From Mycolicibacterium sp. HK-90 (GTDB lineage: Bacteria; Actinomycetota; Actinomycetes; Mycobacteriales; Mycobacteriaceae), in contig NZ_CP129613.1 in the NCBI RefSeq assembly GCF_030486405.1, positions 2,480,001 through 2,544,000 on the forward strand: 64,000 nt of DNA, given 5' to 3'. How positions within the stretch are numbered: the first letter of the stretch is position 1; each line of letters opens with the position of its first letter. The notes below the pieces were generated by a model that saw nothing but the letters and a program-made list of their open reading frames with translations, made no database searches and was not told the DNA's origin. The translations under genes and the position numbers were made by a program. Positions 34,857 through 44,178 of the stretch are shown piece after piece.

Positions 34857-36224
34857 ATGAGCCAGAACCCCGGCATGCTGGCACGGGCCGACTTGGAGCA
34901 AATGGTGGCGGCGGGCGAGATCGACACCGTGATCGTCGCCTTCTGCGATATGCAGGGCCGGCTGACGGGCAAGCGGGTTTCGGGCCGGCTGTTCGTCGAG
35001 GAGGTCGCCGCCCACGGCGCGGAGTGCTGCAACTACCTGCTGGCTGTCGACGTCGACATGAACACCGTCGACGGTTACTCGATGTCGAGTTGGGACACCG
35101 GGTACGGCGACATGGTGATGACCGCCGACTTCTCCACCCTTCGGAAGATCCCGTGGTTGCCCGGCACCGCGCTGGTGATGGCCGACCTGTCGTGGCTCGA
35201 CGGTCGACCGGTGGAGCAGGCGCCGCGCAGCATTCTGAACCGGCAGATCGAGCGTCTCACCGAACGCAAGCTGGTGCCCTACGTCGGTACCGAACTCGAA
35301 TTCATGGTCTTCGACAACACATTTCGCGAGGCTTGGGCGGCCGGCTACCGCGACCTGACGCCGGCCACCGACTACAACGTCGACTACGCCATGATGGCGT
35401 CGACCCGGATGGAGCCGCTGCTGCGCGACATCCGCCTCGGCATGGAAGGTGCCGGGCTCTACTGCGAGGGCGTCAAGGGCGAGTGCAACCTGGGCCAGCA
35501 GGAGATCGCCTTCCGCTACGACCATGCCCGCAACACCTGCGACAACCACACCATCTACAAGAACGGCGCCAAGGAGATCGCCGATCAGCACGGCAAGAGC
35601 CTGACGTTCATGGCGAAGTTCGACGAACGTGAGGGCAACAGCTGCCACATCCACGTCTCGCTGCGCGGCGACGACGGGTCGGCCGTGTTCGCCGACGAAG
35701 CCGGACCGCACGGGATGTCGCCGATGTTCCGCAGCTTCGTCGCCGGCCAATTGGCCACGCTGCGGGAGCTGACCCTGTTCTATGCACCGAACATCAACTC
35801 GTACAAGAGGTTCGCCGACGGTAGCTTCGCGCCCACGGCCGTGGCCTGGGGTCTGGACAATCGGACTTGCGCCTTGCGCGTGGTCGGTCACGGGCCCGGT
35901 ATGCGGGTGGAATGCCGAGCCCCGGGCGGTGACGTCAACCAATACCTCGCCGTGTCGGCGTTGATCGCCGGCGGTCTGTACGGCATCGACCACGGGCTCG
36001 AGCTGCCCGCCGTGCTCCCGGGGAATGCCTACACCAGCGGGGCGCAGCGGCTGCCCTCCACGCTGGCCGAGGCAGCCGAGTTGTTCGAGAAGTCCGAGGT
36101 GGCGCGCACGGCGTTCGGAGACGACGTCGTCGAGCATTACCTCAACAATGCGCGAGTCGAGTTGGCGGCATTCAATGCCGCGGTGACGGATTGGGAAAGG
36201 GTGCGCGGTTTTGAACGGCTCTGA
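34857..36224 (+). CDS. glnA4: glutamine-synthetase-like gamma-glutamyl-amine ligase (GlnA4)
   Basis: A 455-residue protein of the glutamine synthetase fold: YVGTELEFMVF and EGVKGECNLGQQEIAFRY carry metal-binding Glu residues, KFDEREGNSCHIHVSL the ATP/ammonia-site His, and SYKRFADGSFAPTAVAWGLD the substrate loop. GlnA4-type relatives in actinobacteria couple glutamate to amines rather than to ammonia. Neighbouring gamma-glutamyl hydrolase and aldehyde dehydrogenase genes support an amine-catabolic role here. ATG 34857 is preceded by GGCAGGAGGG six bases upstream. It is first gene of a five-gene run. Confidence 0.9.
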   Translation: MSQNPGMLARADLEQMVAAGEIDTVIVAFCDMQGRLTGKRVSGRLFVEEVAAHGAECCNYLLAVDVDMNTVDGYSMSSWDTGYGDMVMTADFSTLRKIPWLPGTALVMADLSWLDGRPVEQAPRSILNRQIERLTERKLVPYVGTELEFMVFDNTFREAWAAGYRDLTPATDYNVDYAMMASTRMEPLLRDIRLGMEGAGLYCEGVKGECNLGQQEIAFRYDHARNTCDNHTIYKNGAKEIADQHGKSLTFMAKFDEREGNSCHIHVSLRGDDGSAVFADEAGPHGMSPMFRSFVAGQLATLRELTLFYAPNINSYKRFADGSFAPTAVAWGLDNRTCALRVVGHGPGMRVECRAPGGDVNQYLAVSALIAGGLYGIDHGLELPAVLPGNAYTSGAQRLPSTLAEAAELFEKSEVARTAFGDDVVEHYLNNARVELAAFNAAVTDWERVRGFERL

Positions 36225-36969
36225 GACCGGAGCCCATCCGGTGATCGGCATGACGACATATCTGCAGCAGGCGCAGACGGGGGTGTGGGATGTGCGGGCC
36301 AGCTTCCTGCCGCAGATCTATTTCGAGGGTGTCACGCGCGGCGGCGGCATCGCCGTGTTGCTGCCGCCGCAGCCCGTGGACGGTGACATCGTCGATCGGG
36401 TGCTCGCCCGGGTCGACGGTCTGGTGATCACCGGTGGCCCGGATGTCGATCCGGCGCGATACGGACAACAGCCCCACCCGGCCACCAACGAGCCGGCGAC
36501 CGAGCGCGACACCTGGGAGTTCGCGCTGTTGGAAGGCGCTCTGCGGCAGGGTATCCCGGTGCTCGGGGTGTGCCGCGGCGCGCAGGTTCTCAACGCCGCG
36601 CTCGGTGGCACGCTGCACCAGCATCTGCCCGATGTCATCGGGCACACTCGCCATCAGAAAGGCGATGCGGTCTTCGGAACATCGTCGGTGCGGACGGTTG
36701 CGGGCACCAGGCTGGCGCGGCTGATCGGCGAGACGTCCGACGCCCAGTGCTATCACCACCAGGCCATCGACCGGCTCGGCGAGGGATTGGTGGTCAGCGC
36801 GCGAGATTCCGACGGTGTGATCGAAGCCGTTGAACGGGACCCGGCGCTGCCGGGCGATGCGTTCGTGGTCGCTGTGCAGTGGCACCCGGAAGAGACCCTC
36901 GACGACCTGCGACTCTTCACCGCCGTGGTGGAAGCGGCCAGAACCTATGCGACAGAGAGGGTCTCATGA
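36211..36969 (+). CDS. gamma-glutamyl-gamma-aminobutyrate hydrolase (peptidase C26)
   Basis: A 252-residue class I glutamine-amidotransferase-like hydrolase of the PuuD type. GLVITGGPDVDPARYGQ is the family hallmark, PVLGVCRGAQVLNAALGG carries the nucleophile Cys, and VQWHPEETLDD holds the catalytic His-x-Glu. It would release glutamate from a gamma-glutamylated intermediate. TTG 36211 overlaps the glnA4 stop; GTG 36241 is an alternative start with a reasonable GGAG upstream. Its own stop overlaps the aldehyde dehydrogenase start (ATGA). Confidence 0.9.
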   Translation: MNGSETGAHPVIGMTTYLQQAQTGVWDVRASFLPQIYFEGVTRGGGIAVLLPPQPVDGDIVDRVLARVDGLVITGGPDVDPARYGQQPHPATNEPATERDTWEFALLEGALRQGIPVLGVCRGAQVLNAALGGTLHQHLPDVIGHTRHQKGDAVFGTSSVRTVAGTRLARLIGETSDAQCYHHQAIDRLGEGLVVSARDSDGVIEAVERDPALPGDAFVVAVQWHPEETLDDLRLFTAVVEAARTYATERVS

Positions 36970-38330
36970 CATCCAGCCAGGTCATCAACCCGGCTACCGA
37001 AGAGGTGCTGACCACCGTCGACCACCTGGACGTGGCGGCCGTCGACGACGCGGTGGCCCGGGCCGCGGCGGCGCAGCGGAAGTGGGCGCGGCTGGCACCG
37101 GCCGAGCGGGCCGCCGCGCTGCGGGCGTTCGCCGCCGTCGTCGACGCCCACGTCGACGAACTCGCCGCGCTCGAGGTGGCGAACTCCGGTCACCCGATCG
37201 GCCAGGCCGAATGGGAGGCCGGGCACGTCCGGGATGTGCTCCAGTTCTACTCGGCGACCCCGGAACGGTTGAGCGGCAAGCAGATCCCGGTGGCCGGCGG
37301 TCTGGATGTGACGTTCAACGAGCCGCTGGGCGTGGTCGGCGTGATCACGCCGTGGAACTTCCCGATGACCATCGCGGCCTGGGGCTTCGCCCCGGCGCTG
37401 GCCGCCGGGAACGCCGTGGTGCTCAAACCGGCCGAGTGGACCCCGCTGACCACCATCCGGCTGGGCGAACTCGCCGTCGACGCGGGCCTTCCCTCCGACT
37501 TGTTCCAGGTGCTGCCCGGCCGGGGATCGGTGGTGGGGGAGCGGTTCGTCACCCATCCCGGCGTGCGCAAGGTGGTGTTCACCGGCTCCACCGAGGTGGG
37601 GATGCGGGTGATGGCCGGGGCCGCCGCTCAGGTCAAACGAGTCACCCTGGAGTTGGGCGGCAAGAGCGCCAACATCGTGTTCGACGACTGCGATCTGGAG
37701 AAGGCAGCCGCCACCGCGCCGTACGGTGTGTTCGACAACGCCGGCCAGGACTGCTGCGCTCGGAGCCGGATCCTAGTGCAGCGCAACGTCTACGACCGTT
37801 TCATGGAACTGCTGGAACCGGCCGTCCAGAAAGTGGCGGTCGGTGACCCCACGGTGCGTGGCACCGAGATGGGCCCCTTGGTGTCGCGGCCGCATTGGGA
37901 GTCGGTGGCGAGCTACGTGCCGGCAGACGCGCCTGTCGCGTTCCGTGGTTCGGCCCCCGAGGGGCCCGGATTCTGGTTCCCGCCGACGGTGTTGACCCCG
38001 CAGCGCACCGACCGCACCGTGACCGAGGAGATCTTCGGTCCCGTCGTCACGGTTCTGCCGTTCGAGGACGAGGCCGACGCCATCGCACTGGCCAACGACA
38101 CGCCGTACGGCTTGTCCGGTTCGATCTGGACCGACAATCTCTCACGGGCCCTTCGGGTGTCGCGGGCCGTCGAATCGGGCAATCTCAGCGTCAATTCGCA
38201 TTCGTCGGTGCGGTACAACACCCCGTTCGGCGGCTTCAAGCAATCCGGGCTCGGCCGCGAGCTCGGGCCCGACGCGCCACTGTCTTTCACCGAAACCAAG
38301 AACGTGTTCTTCGCAGTAGAGGAGTTGTAG
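36966..38330 (+). CDS. aldC: NAD(P)-dependent aldehyde dehydrogenase
   Basis: A 454-residue ALDH-superfamily enzyme. It has VGVITPWNFPMTIAAWGFAP (cofactor/oxyanion Asn), FTGSTEVGMRV (NAD-binding turn), ELGGKSANIVF with the general-base Glu, NAGQDCCARSRILVQ with the catalytic Cys, and EIFGPVVTVLPFE. In this operon it probably oxidises the (gamma-glutamyl) aldehyde made from the amine, as PuuC does. ATG 36966 overlaps the previous stop. The SDR gene follows immediately, so the genes are co-transcribed. Confidence 0.9.
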   Translation: MTSSQVINPATEEVLTTVDHLDVAAVDDAVARAAAAQRKWARLAPAERAAALRAFAAVVDAHVDELAALEVANSGHPIGQAEWEAGHVRDVLQFYSATPERLSGKQIPVAGGLDVTFNEPLGVVGVITPWNFPMTIAAWGFAPALAAGNAVVLKPAEWTPLTTIRLGELAVDAGLPSDLFQVLPGRGSVVGERFVTHPGVRKVVFTGSTEVGMRVMAGAAAQVKRVTLELGGKSANIVFDDCDLEKAAATAPYGVFDNAGQDCCARSRILVQRNVYDRFMELLEPAVQKVAVGDPTVRGTEMGPLVSRPHWESVASYVPADAPVAFRGSAPEGPGFWFPPTVLTPQRTDRTVTEEIFGPVVTVLPFEDEADAIALANDTPYGLSGSIWTDNLSRALRVSRAVESGNLSVNSHSSVRYNTPFGGFKQSGLGRELGPDAPLSFTETKNVFFAVEEL

Positions 38331-39104
38331 ATGGATCTGACCCAGCGACTGGCCGGCAAGGTCGCCGTCATCACCGGCGGGGCGAGCGGCATCGGCCTGG
38401 CCACCGGCAAGCGGCTCCGGGCCGAGGGCGCCACCATCGTGGTGGGCGACATCGACCCGACCACGGGCAAGGCCGCCGCCGACGAACTCGACGGATTGTT
38501 CGTTCCCGTCGACGTTTCCGACCAGGCAGCCGTGGACAATCTGTTCGACACCGCGGCCGCGACCTTCGGCTCGGTCGACGTGGCGTTCAACAACGCCGGG
38601 ATCTCGCCTCCCGACGATGACCTGATCGAGACCACCGAACTGCCGGCCTGGCAGAAGGTGCAGGACGTCAACCTCAAGAGTGTGTACCTGTCGTGTCGGG
38701 CGGCGCTGCGGCACATGGTGCCCGCGGGTAAGGGCTCGATCATCAACACCGCGTCGTTCGTGGCGGTCATGGGGTCGGCGACCTCGCAGATCTCCTACAC
38801 CGCGTCCAAGGGTGGGGTGCTGGCGATGTCGCGCGAGCTCGGCGTGCAGTACGCCCGGCAGGGGATCCGGGTCAACGCACTGTGCCCCGGGCCGGTGAAC
38901 ACCCCGCTGCTGCAGGAGTTGTTCGCCAAAGATCCCGAGCGGGCCGCCCGGCGCCTGGTGCACATCCCGTTGGGCCGGTTCGCCGAGCCCGAGGAATTGG
39001 CCGCTGCGGTGGCGTTTCTGGCCAGCGACGACGCGTCGTTCATCACCGGTTCGACGTTCCTCGTCGACGGTGGCATCAGCTCGGCCTACGTCACGCCCCT
39101 GTGA
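38331..39104 (+). CDS. short-chain dehydrogenase/reductase
   Basis: A 257-residue classical SDR. It shows the cofactor motif VITGGASGIGLATGKRLRAE, acidic residue after strand 2 (VVGDIDP, favouring NAD), NNAG in VDVAFNNAGISPP, catalytic Ser in NTASFVAV and Y-x3-K in ISYTASKGGVLAM. It would oxidise or reduce a hydroxyl/carbonyl of a pathway intermediate. An additional activity such as alcohol-to-aldehyde oxidation upstream of the ALDH would fit. It begins at the base after the aldC stop. Confidence 0.9.
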   Translation: MDLTQRLAGKVAVITGGASGIGLATGKRLRAEGATIVVGDIDPTTGKAAADELDGLFVPVDVSDQAAVDNLFDTAAATFGSVDVAFNNAGISPPDDDLIETTELPAWQKVQDVNLKSVYLSCRAALRHMVPAGKGSIINTASFVAVMGSATSQISYTASKGGVLAMSRELGVQYARQGIRVNALCPGPVNTPLLQELFAKDPERAARRLVHIPLGRFAEPEELAAAVAFLASDDASFITGSTFLVDGGISSAYVTPL

Positions 39105-39121
39105 TAACCCTGTAGATCAGC

Positions 39122-39862
39122 ATGACGGCCGAACCGGATCCGCAGTCGGGCCCCGCAGCAGAGGCGGCGGCCGGCTCGCTGCTGCGTCCGGTTCGGCTGG
39201 GCAATGCCTTCGAGGACACGGTCGGTCGGTTGTTGGAGACGATCCGGCTCGGGGTGCTGGGCCCGGGGGAGTCGCTGCCCCCGGAAAGGGAACTCGCCAC
39301 CCGTCTGGGGGTCAGCCGCGACACGGTGCGGGAGGCGATCAAATCGCTGGCCGACGCGGGTTATCTGGTGTCCAAGCGGGGCCGGTACGGCGGCACGTTC
39401 CTGGCCGAGGAGTTGCCCCGGCACACGGCCGACGGGCCCCGGCCGACGCGCGAGGAGATCGACGACGCGTTGCGCCTGCGCGAGATCCTGGAGGTCGGCG
39501 CGGCGCGGATGGCCGCCGGACGCACCCTGAGCGCCGCGGAGCGGGACGGATTGTGGTCGCGGCTGGCCGATGTTCGTGCCGCCGAGCCCGACGACTATCG
39601 CCGCCTGGATTCGCGGCTGCACCTGGCGATCGCGGAGGCCGCCGGTTCCCCGTCACTGGTTCCGCTGGTCGCCGAGAACCGCATGCGGCTCAACGCCCTG
39701 CTGGATCAGATCCCGCTGCTGCCGCGCAACATCGCCCACTCCGACGAGCAGCACGAGGCCATCGTGCTGGCGATCCTGGCCGGTGACGGCGAGCGGGCCG
39801 CCGCGGCCATGCTGGCCCACGTCGGCGGATCGTCGGCTCTGCTCCACGGCTTCCTCGACTGA
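39122..39862 (+). CDS. GntR/FadR-family transcriptional regulator
   Basis: A 246-residue regulator. The N-terminal winged helix contains LPPERELATRLGVSRDTVREAI and a wing (KRGRYGGTFLAEE). The C-terminal FCD domain has LRLREILEVGAARMAAG and metal-binding-type His residues in DSRLHLAIAEAAG and HSDEQHEAIVLAIL. FCD regulators respond to small organic acids. As last gene of the glnA4 run it probably regulates that operon and the divergent permease. The start is ATG 39122. Confidence 0.88.
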   Translation: MTAEPDPQSGPAAEAAAGSLLRPVRLGNAFEDTVGRLLETIRLGVLGPGESLPPERELATRLGVSRDTVREAIKSLADAGYLVSKRGRYGGTFLAEELPRHTADGPRPTREEIDDALRLREILEVGAARMAAGRTLSAAERDGLWSRLADVRAAEPDDYRRLDSRLHLAIAEAAGSPSLVPLVAENRMRLNALLDQIPLLPRNIAHSDEQHEAIVLAILAGDGERAAAAMLAHVGGSSALLHGFLD

Positions 39863-39892
39863 CTGGCCGTTCGCCCCTTCGTCCCTTCGCCC

Positions 39893-39954
39893 CGCGAGCG
39901 ACCGTGTCTGTGCACGACACGCCGCATTTTCGCGGCACGGAGCGGTCGCTCGCG
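39893..39954. repeat. palindromic intergenic element, copy A
   Basis: The 62-bp element has perfect 12-bp inverted ends, CGCGAGCGACCG (39893-39904) and CGGTCGCTCGCG (39943-39954). Its inner part reads TGTCTGTGCACGACACGCCG. A related copy in the opposite orientation lies at 48728-48785. It sits 30 bp after the GntR gene and could also act as a terminator structure. Confidence 0.65.
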
Positions 39955-40002
39955 TGGTGTCGTCCACGCTCGACCGCGGGTCGCGTGGACTAGATTCGAA
40001 CC

Positions 40003-40332
40003 GTGGACCAGCCCGGTAAAGAGGTCCAGGTCGCGCTCGCGTCGTCGGCCCTGGCCGATGTCGACACCCCGCAGTGGGCGCGGCGTTTCGACCTGCTCTC
40101 GGACCCGCACCGGCTGGAGATCCTGCTCAGCCTGCACCGGGCGCCCGACATCTGCGTCGGCGATCTCGCGGCCGCACTCGGCCGGTCGGAGAACGCGGTT
40201 TCCCAAGCGCTTCGGGTGCTGCGCGATCAGGGCTGGGTGAGCTCCACCCGCGCCGGGCGAACGGTCCGGTACCGGCTGGAGGACGCCATCGTGCACGACC
40301 TGCTGCACTGGATCGGTGCCCGGCACGGCTAG
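40003..40332 (+). CDS. ArsR-family metal-responsive repressor
   Basis: A 109-residue winged-helix protein: WARRFDLLSDPHRLEILLSL, DLAAALGRSENAVSQALRVL (recognition helix) and a wing. The C-terminal helix is rich in potential metal ligands (LEDAIVHDLLHWIGARHG: Asp, three His), suggesting an alpha-5-type Ni/Co site like that of mycobacterial NmtR, though the spacing differs. The start is GTG 40003. Immediately downstream are an inverted repeat and a nickel/cobalt transporter gene, the likely target. Confidence 0.85.
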   Translation: MDQPGKEVQVALASSALADVDTPQWARRFDLLSDPHRLEILLSLHRAPDICVGDLAAALGRSENAVSQALRVLRDQGWVSSTRAGRTVRYRLEDAIVHDLLHWIGARHG

Positions 40333-40337
40333 TGCTC

Positions 40338-40357
40338 ATCTGTTCACATGGACAGAT
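40338..40357. promoter_or_regulatory. ArsR-type operator upstream of nicT
   Basis: ATCTGTTC and GGACAGAT form an 8-bp inverted repeat with one mismatch around ACAT, in the 51-bp gap between the repressor and transporter genes. Imperfect inverted repeats with TGTTC/GAACA-like halves are typical ArsR/SmtB sites. A GATAAC -10-like element overlaps its right end. Confidence 0.5.
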
Positions 40358-40383
40358 AACAGGATGCGTTCTACGCTCGGCCG

Positions 40384-41481
40384 ATGACCCTCGGCGCGCC
40401 GACCGAAACGGCCACGAAACCCGCTCGATTCGACCGCGCCGACTGGATGTCGATCGCCACGATCGCTGGCGTCGTGCTGTTGTTGCATGTATTCGGTTGG
40501 GGCGTGCTGATTTTCGGTGTGGCACCGCAACACATCACGCTCGGATCGGCCGGCGTGTTCGGGGTCGGCCTTGGCGTGACCGCCTATCTGCTGGGTGTGC
40601 GGCACGCCTTCGACGCCGACCACATCGCCGTCATCGACAACACCACCCGCAAGCTCGTGGGGGAGGGAACCCGGTCGCTGTCGGCGGGCTTCTGGTTCTC
40701 CTTGGGGCATTCCAGCGTGGTCTTCGGGCTCGCCTTTCTGCTGGCGGTGGGCGTTCGGGCACTGGTCGGACCGGTCCAGGACGAGGGCTCGCCGATGCTG
40801 CAGACCCTCGGTTTGGTCGGCTCGTTGGTGGCCGGCACCTTCCTCATCCTGATCGGGCTGACGAACCTTGTCGCCGCGGTGGGCATCGCCAAGGTATTCC
40901 GGGCCATGCGCAGCGGAGACTTCGACGAAGCCGAGCTCGAGCGCCAACTGCAGCAGCGCGGTTTCCTGGCCAGGTTGCTCGGCCGGGTGATGCGCCGGGT
41001 CGACAAGCCATGGCACCTGTACCCGGTCGGGTTCCTGATGGGCCTCGGCTTCGACACCGCCACCCAGGTGGCGCTGCTGGTGCTCGCGGCCGGAACCGCC
41101 GCCTTCACCCTGCCGTGGTACGCGATCCTGGTGCTTCCGGTGCTGTTCGCCGCGGGAATGAGCCTGTTCGACAGTCTCGACGGCATCTTCATGGCGCGGG
41201 CCTACGGCTGGGCGTTCCTGCAGCCGATCCGCAAGGTCTACTACAACCTGACCGTCACCGTGCTGTCGGTCGTCGTCGCGCTCGTCGTGGGCGTCATCGT
41301 GCTGGCCGGGCTCGTGGTCGAACGGCTCGGCATCACCTCGGGCCCGCTCGCGTTGATCGGCTCGGCCGACCTGGAATTCGCCGGGTTCGCGATCGTCGGC
41401 CTCTTCGTGGTCAGTTGGATTGTGGCCCTGGGTGTCTGGCGGTTCGGCCGGATCGAGCAGCGCTGGAGCACCCAGTCGTAG
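40384..41481 (+). CDS. nicT: nickel/cobalt transporter (NiCoT family)
   Basis: A 365-residue membrane transporter with about eight helices. The signature H-x4-D-H is present in GVRHAFDADHIAVIDNTTRK, and further family motifs LGHSSVVF and LGFDTATQVALLVL are visible (the usual Glu after LGFDTAT is Gln). It imports Ni or Co ions. Cobalt supply would fit the cobalamin genes 7 kb downstream, while nickel would serve enzymes encoded elsewhere. The ArsR gene and operator upstream suggest metal-dependent control. Confidence 0.92.
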   Translation: MTLGAPTETATKPARFDRADWMSIATIAGVVLLLHVFGWGVLIFGVAPQHITLGSAGVFGVGLGVTAYLLGVRHAFDADHIAVIDNTTRKLVGEGTRSLSAGFWFSLGHSSVVFGLAFLLAVGVRALVGPVQDEGSPMLQTLGLVGSLVAGTFLILIGLTNLVAAVGIAKVFRAMRSGDFDEAELERQLQQRGFLARLLGRVMRRVDKPWHLYPVGFLMGLGFDTATQVALLVLAAGTAAFTLPWYAILVLPVLFAAGMSLFDSLDGIFMARAYGWAFLQPIRKVYYNLTVTVLSVVVALVVGVIVLAGLVVERLGITSGPLALIGSADLEFAGFAIVGLFVVSWIVALGVWRFGRIEQRWSTQS

Positions 41482-41493
41482 CCGATCCCGGGA

Positions 41494-42882
41494 TCACCCC
41501 TGGGTCAGACCCAGCAACGCGTTCTCGATCACCTCGGCCAGCGCCGGGTGAATCCAGTACTGGCCCCGGGCAACCTCTTCGGCGGTCTGGCCGAAACTCA
41601 TCGCCTGGATCAACGGCTGGATGAGCGACGACGCCTGATAGCCCATGATGTGTGCGCCGAGGATCCTGCCGGTGGCCCGATCGCCGATCAGTTTGGCGAT
41701 ACCGGTGGTGTCCTCCATCGCCCAGCCGTACGCGGTGTCGCCGTAGGTCTGCACCTTCGTGACGACGTCGTAACCCTCGTCGCGGGCCTGTGCCTCGGTC
41801 AGGCCGACCGTGGCGATCTGTGGATCGGTGAACACCGCCGACGGCACGAAGCGATGATCGCTGCGGGCCATCTCCGCGGTGTCGTCCCAGTCGCACAACA
41901 GGTTCTCCCTGACCACCCGCGACTCGTGGTTGGCCACGTGCTTGAGCTGGTAGTCCGAGGACACGTCACCGAGCGCGAAAATGCCGCGCGCCGTGGTGCG
42001 TTGGTACTCGTCGACGATCACTCGGCCGTCCTCGTCGACCTCCACCCCGGCGAGTTCGGCGTCGAGCAGGTCCCCGTTGGGAATCCGGCCGGTGGCCACC
42101 AACAGCATGTCGGCGGGCAACGTCTTGCCGTCGTCGAGTTCGAGCACGATCTTGTCGCCGTCCTGGTGCGAGCCGATCACGTTCTCGTGGGTACGCAGAT
42201 CCCACTTCTCGGCGGCCAGCTCGGTGAAGCGGCGGCAGAGTGTCTCGTCGCAGTGGGTGAGCAGACCGTCGCCGCGCACCACGATGGTGACCCGCACACC
42301 CAGAGCCGAGAACACATGGGCGAATTCGGCCGAGACGAAGCCGCCGCCGACGATCACCAGGTGCTCGGGCAGTTCCGGGATACGCATGATGTCGTCGCTG
42401 GTGTAGTAGGTGCAGCCGCAGCTCACGATCGCCGGCGGGATGAACGTGCGTGAGCCGGCGGCGATCACCACCTGATCGCTGCTGAATACGTCACCGGCCT
42501 CGGTGCGCAGGGTGTACTTGCCGTCGTCGGTCTTCGGGCCGAACCGGGTGTGGCTCGCGTACACCGTGATGTGCGGATCGTTGCGGCGGTAGTCCTCACC
42601 GCCGGCGGCGATCGGGTCGATCCGGCCGAAGACCCGTGACACGATGTCCGGCCAGCGAACCTTGTCGATGTGCGCGTCGACGCCGAAACGGGCGGAGCCG
42701 GCCACGGTGTTGGCGACCTCGGCGGCGTAGACGAACATCTTTGTCGGGATGCAGCCGACGTTCGGGCACGTGCCGCCGAATGTGCCCTGCTCGCAGATGG
42801 CCACCCTCTTACCGGCGTAGCGCTCGTCGAGAATGCTGTTGCCCGAGCCCGTGCCGATGATCGTCAGGTCGTAGTGGTCCAT
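41494..42882 (-). CDS. mtr: mycothione reductase
   Basis: Reduces mycothione to mycothiol with NADPH, the actinobacterial counterpart of glutathione reductase. The 462-residue flavoprotein has the FAD motif [10 protein letters not shown], the redox disulfide [13 protein letters not shown], an NAD(P)-binding [33 protein letters not shown], and the C-terminal dimer-interface His-Pro-x-x-x-E ([13 protein letters not shown]). It is diagnostic for mycothiol-producing actinobacteria. The start is ATG 42882. It converges with nicT 12 bp away; a GATCCCGGGATC palindrome lies in between (41484-41495). Confidence 0.95.
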   Translation of the reverse strand: MDHYDLTIIGTGSGNSILDERYAGKRVAICEQGTFGGTCPNVGCIPTKMFVYAAEVANTVAGSARFGVDAHIDKVRWPDIVSRVFGRIDPIAAGGEDYRRNDPHITVYASHTRFGPKTDDGKYTLRTEAGDVFSSDQVVIAAGSRTFIPPAIVSCGCTYYTSDDIMRIPELPEHLVIVGGGFVSAEFAHVFSALGVRVTIVVRGDGLLTHCDETLCRRFTELAAEKWDLRTHENVIGSHQDGDKIVLELDDGKTLPADMLLVATGRIPNGDLLDAELAGVEVDEDGRVIVDEYQRTTARGIFALGDVSSDYQLKHVANHESRVVRENLLCDWDDTAEMARSDHRFVPSAVFTDPQIATVGLTEAQARDEGYDVVTKVQTYGDTAYGWAMEDTTGIAKLIGDRATGRILGAHIMGYQASSLIQPLIQAMSFGQTAEEVARGQYWIHPALAEVIENALLGLTQG

Positions 42883-42891
42883 GCGCCGTTC

Positions 42892-43932
42892 CTATCCGGA
42901 AGATGTTGTGCTGGGCGAGGTTTGCCGGCTCAGGTAGTAATCCAGCCACCGGTCCAGCTCCTGGTAGGCGGCGGCCCGGGCCTTGGCCACCGAGAGAAAG
43001 ACATCGTGCTTGGCGTCGGTGATCGGGGCGGCCGTCGTGTGGTTTCCCACGCAGCCGGACCAGCGCGCGATCTGTCTGACGTCGAGCACCGCGTCACCGC
43101 GCTGCATCGCGGCGGGGTCGGAAGACTCGGTGACGCTCCGGTCCGATCGCAGGATCAGATTGGGCACGCCGACGTCGAGACCGCGGTGCAGCCGGGCCTG
43201 ACCGCGGCGGATTGCGTTGATCCAGCCGAGGGTGACGGGGAAGCCGCCCAATGGTTTCCACTCCAGGTTGTACTCGAACTCGCCGCCGTAGTCGCGGTGC
43301 AGCGTCGTGCCGTAGCCACCCTCGGTGGGCTTGCGGATCACCGACAGCTTGCGCAGCCGGGCCAGGGCGATCAGCGCGGCCGAGGTGGGTGCGGTGCGCA
43401 GGATCGCCGGGCCGTGCAGATCGAAGAACGGACTGTTGAGCACCAGGCCGGCGACGTGATGGGAGGCCAGGAGGCCACTGCGGCGCAGCCGGTCGGCGAA
43501 CAGGGTGGCGATCAGTCCACCGGCCGAATGGCCGTACAGGCACACGGTGGCACCGCCGGTGTCGGCGGCGATGACCGTCAGCGCCTCCCGCAGCTCGGTG
43601 TCGTAGCGGGCCAGATCGGTGGTGAAATGCGGGGTCTGCCCATCCTGGCGGGAGCGTCCGCACTTGGGTAGGTCCAGCGCGTAGAAGGCGAACCCACGGT
43701 CGGCGAAGTGATCGGCCAGTTCGGTGTGGAAGAAGTAGTCGGTATACCCGTGCAACGCCAGCACGGCGTGGGCGGGCCGGGGTTCCCGGTCGGGCGCGGC
43801 GCCGCCAGGCCCCCGGCGCACCAGCGTGGCGACCAGATCGCCCTCACCGTCGGGATCCGGCCCGGCGTCGATGGTCCGCTGCCAGAACCCAGGCAATACA
43901 TCCGGCTCCCAGGCGGGCTCCCGTGACGTCAC
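42892..43932 (-). CDS. alpha/beta hydrolase (monoacylglycerol-lipase-like, Rv2854 type)
   Basis: A 346-residue serine hydrolase. AVLALHGYTDYFFHTELADH carries the oxyanion HG, ATVCLYGHSAGGLIATLFAD the nucleophile Ser in GHSAGG, and the catalytic His is in DAKHDVFLS. The frame is open far upstream, but GTG 43932 gives exactly the length recalled for the tuberculosis orthologue. The gene lies immediately upstream of mtr on the same strand (9-bp gap), so both are probably co-transcribed. The substrate is unknown. Confidence 0.85.
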   Translation of the reverse strand: MTSREPAWEPDVLPGFWQRTIDAGPDPDGEGDLVATLVRRGPGGAAPDREPRPAHAVLALHGYTDYFFHTELADHFADRGFAFYALDLPKCGRSRQDGQTPHFTTDLARYDTELREALTVIAADTGGATVCLYGHSAGGLIATLFADRLRRSGLLASHHVAGLVLNSPFFDLHGPAILRTAPTSAALIALARLRKLSVIRKPTEGGYGTTLHRDYGGEFEYNLEWKPLGGFPVTLGWINAIRRGQARLHRGLDVGVPNLILRSDRSVTESSDPAAMQRGDAVLDVRQIARWSGCVGNHTTAAPITDAKHDVFLSVAKARAAAYQELDRWLDYYLSRQTSPSTTSSG

Positions 43933-44178
43933 GGGCTCCACCCTAGCCGCGCACCACCGATGCCACCGGAAGGCCGGCGCGGGTGGGGCCGGGCCGGTCA
44001 GCAACCAGGCCGCGACGACGAACAACACATTCGGGCGGTCCGATTGCTCATTGACGGGCGGCGGGTGACGGATAGCACTACCATGCCTGGCCAACCGGGA
44101 TTGGCCGCGCGATAACCTGGGCATAACAGAAGCCGTCGACGGCGACGGGCCGCGCAATACAAAGGACGAGCGATCAGG

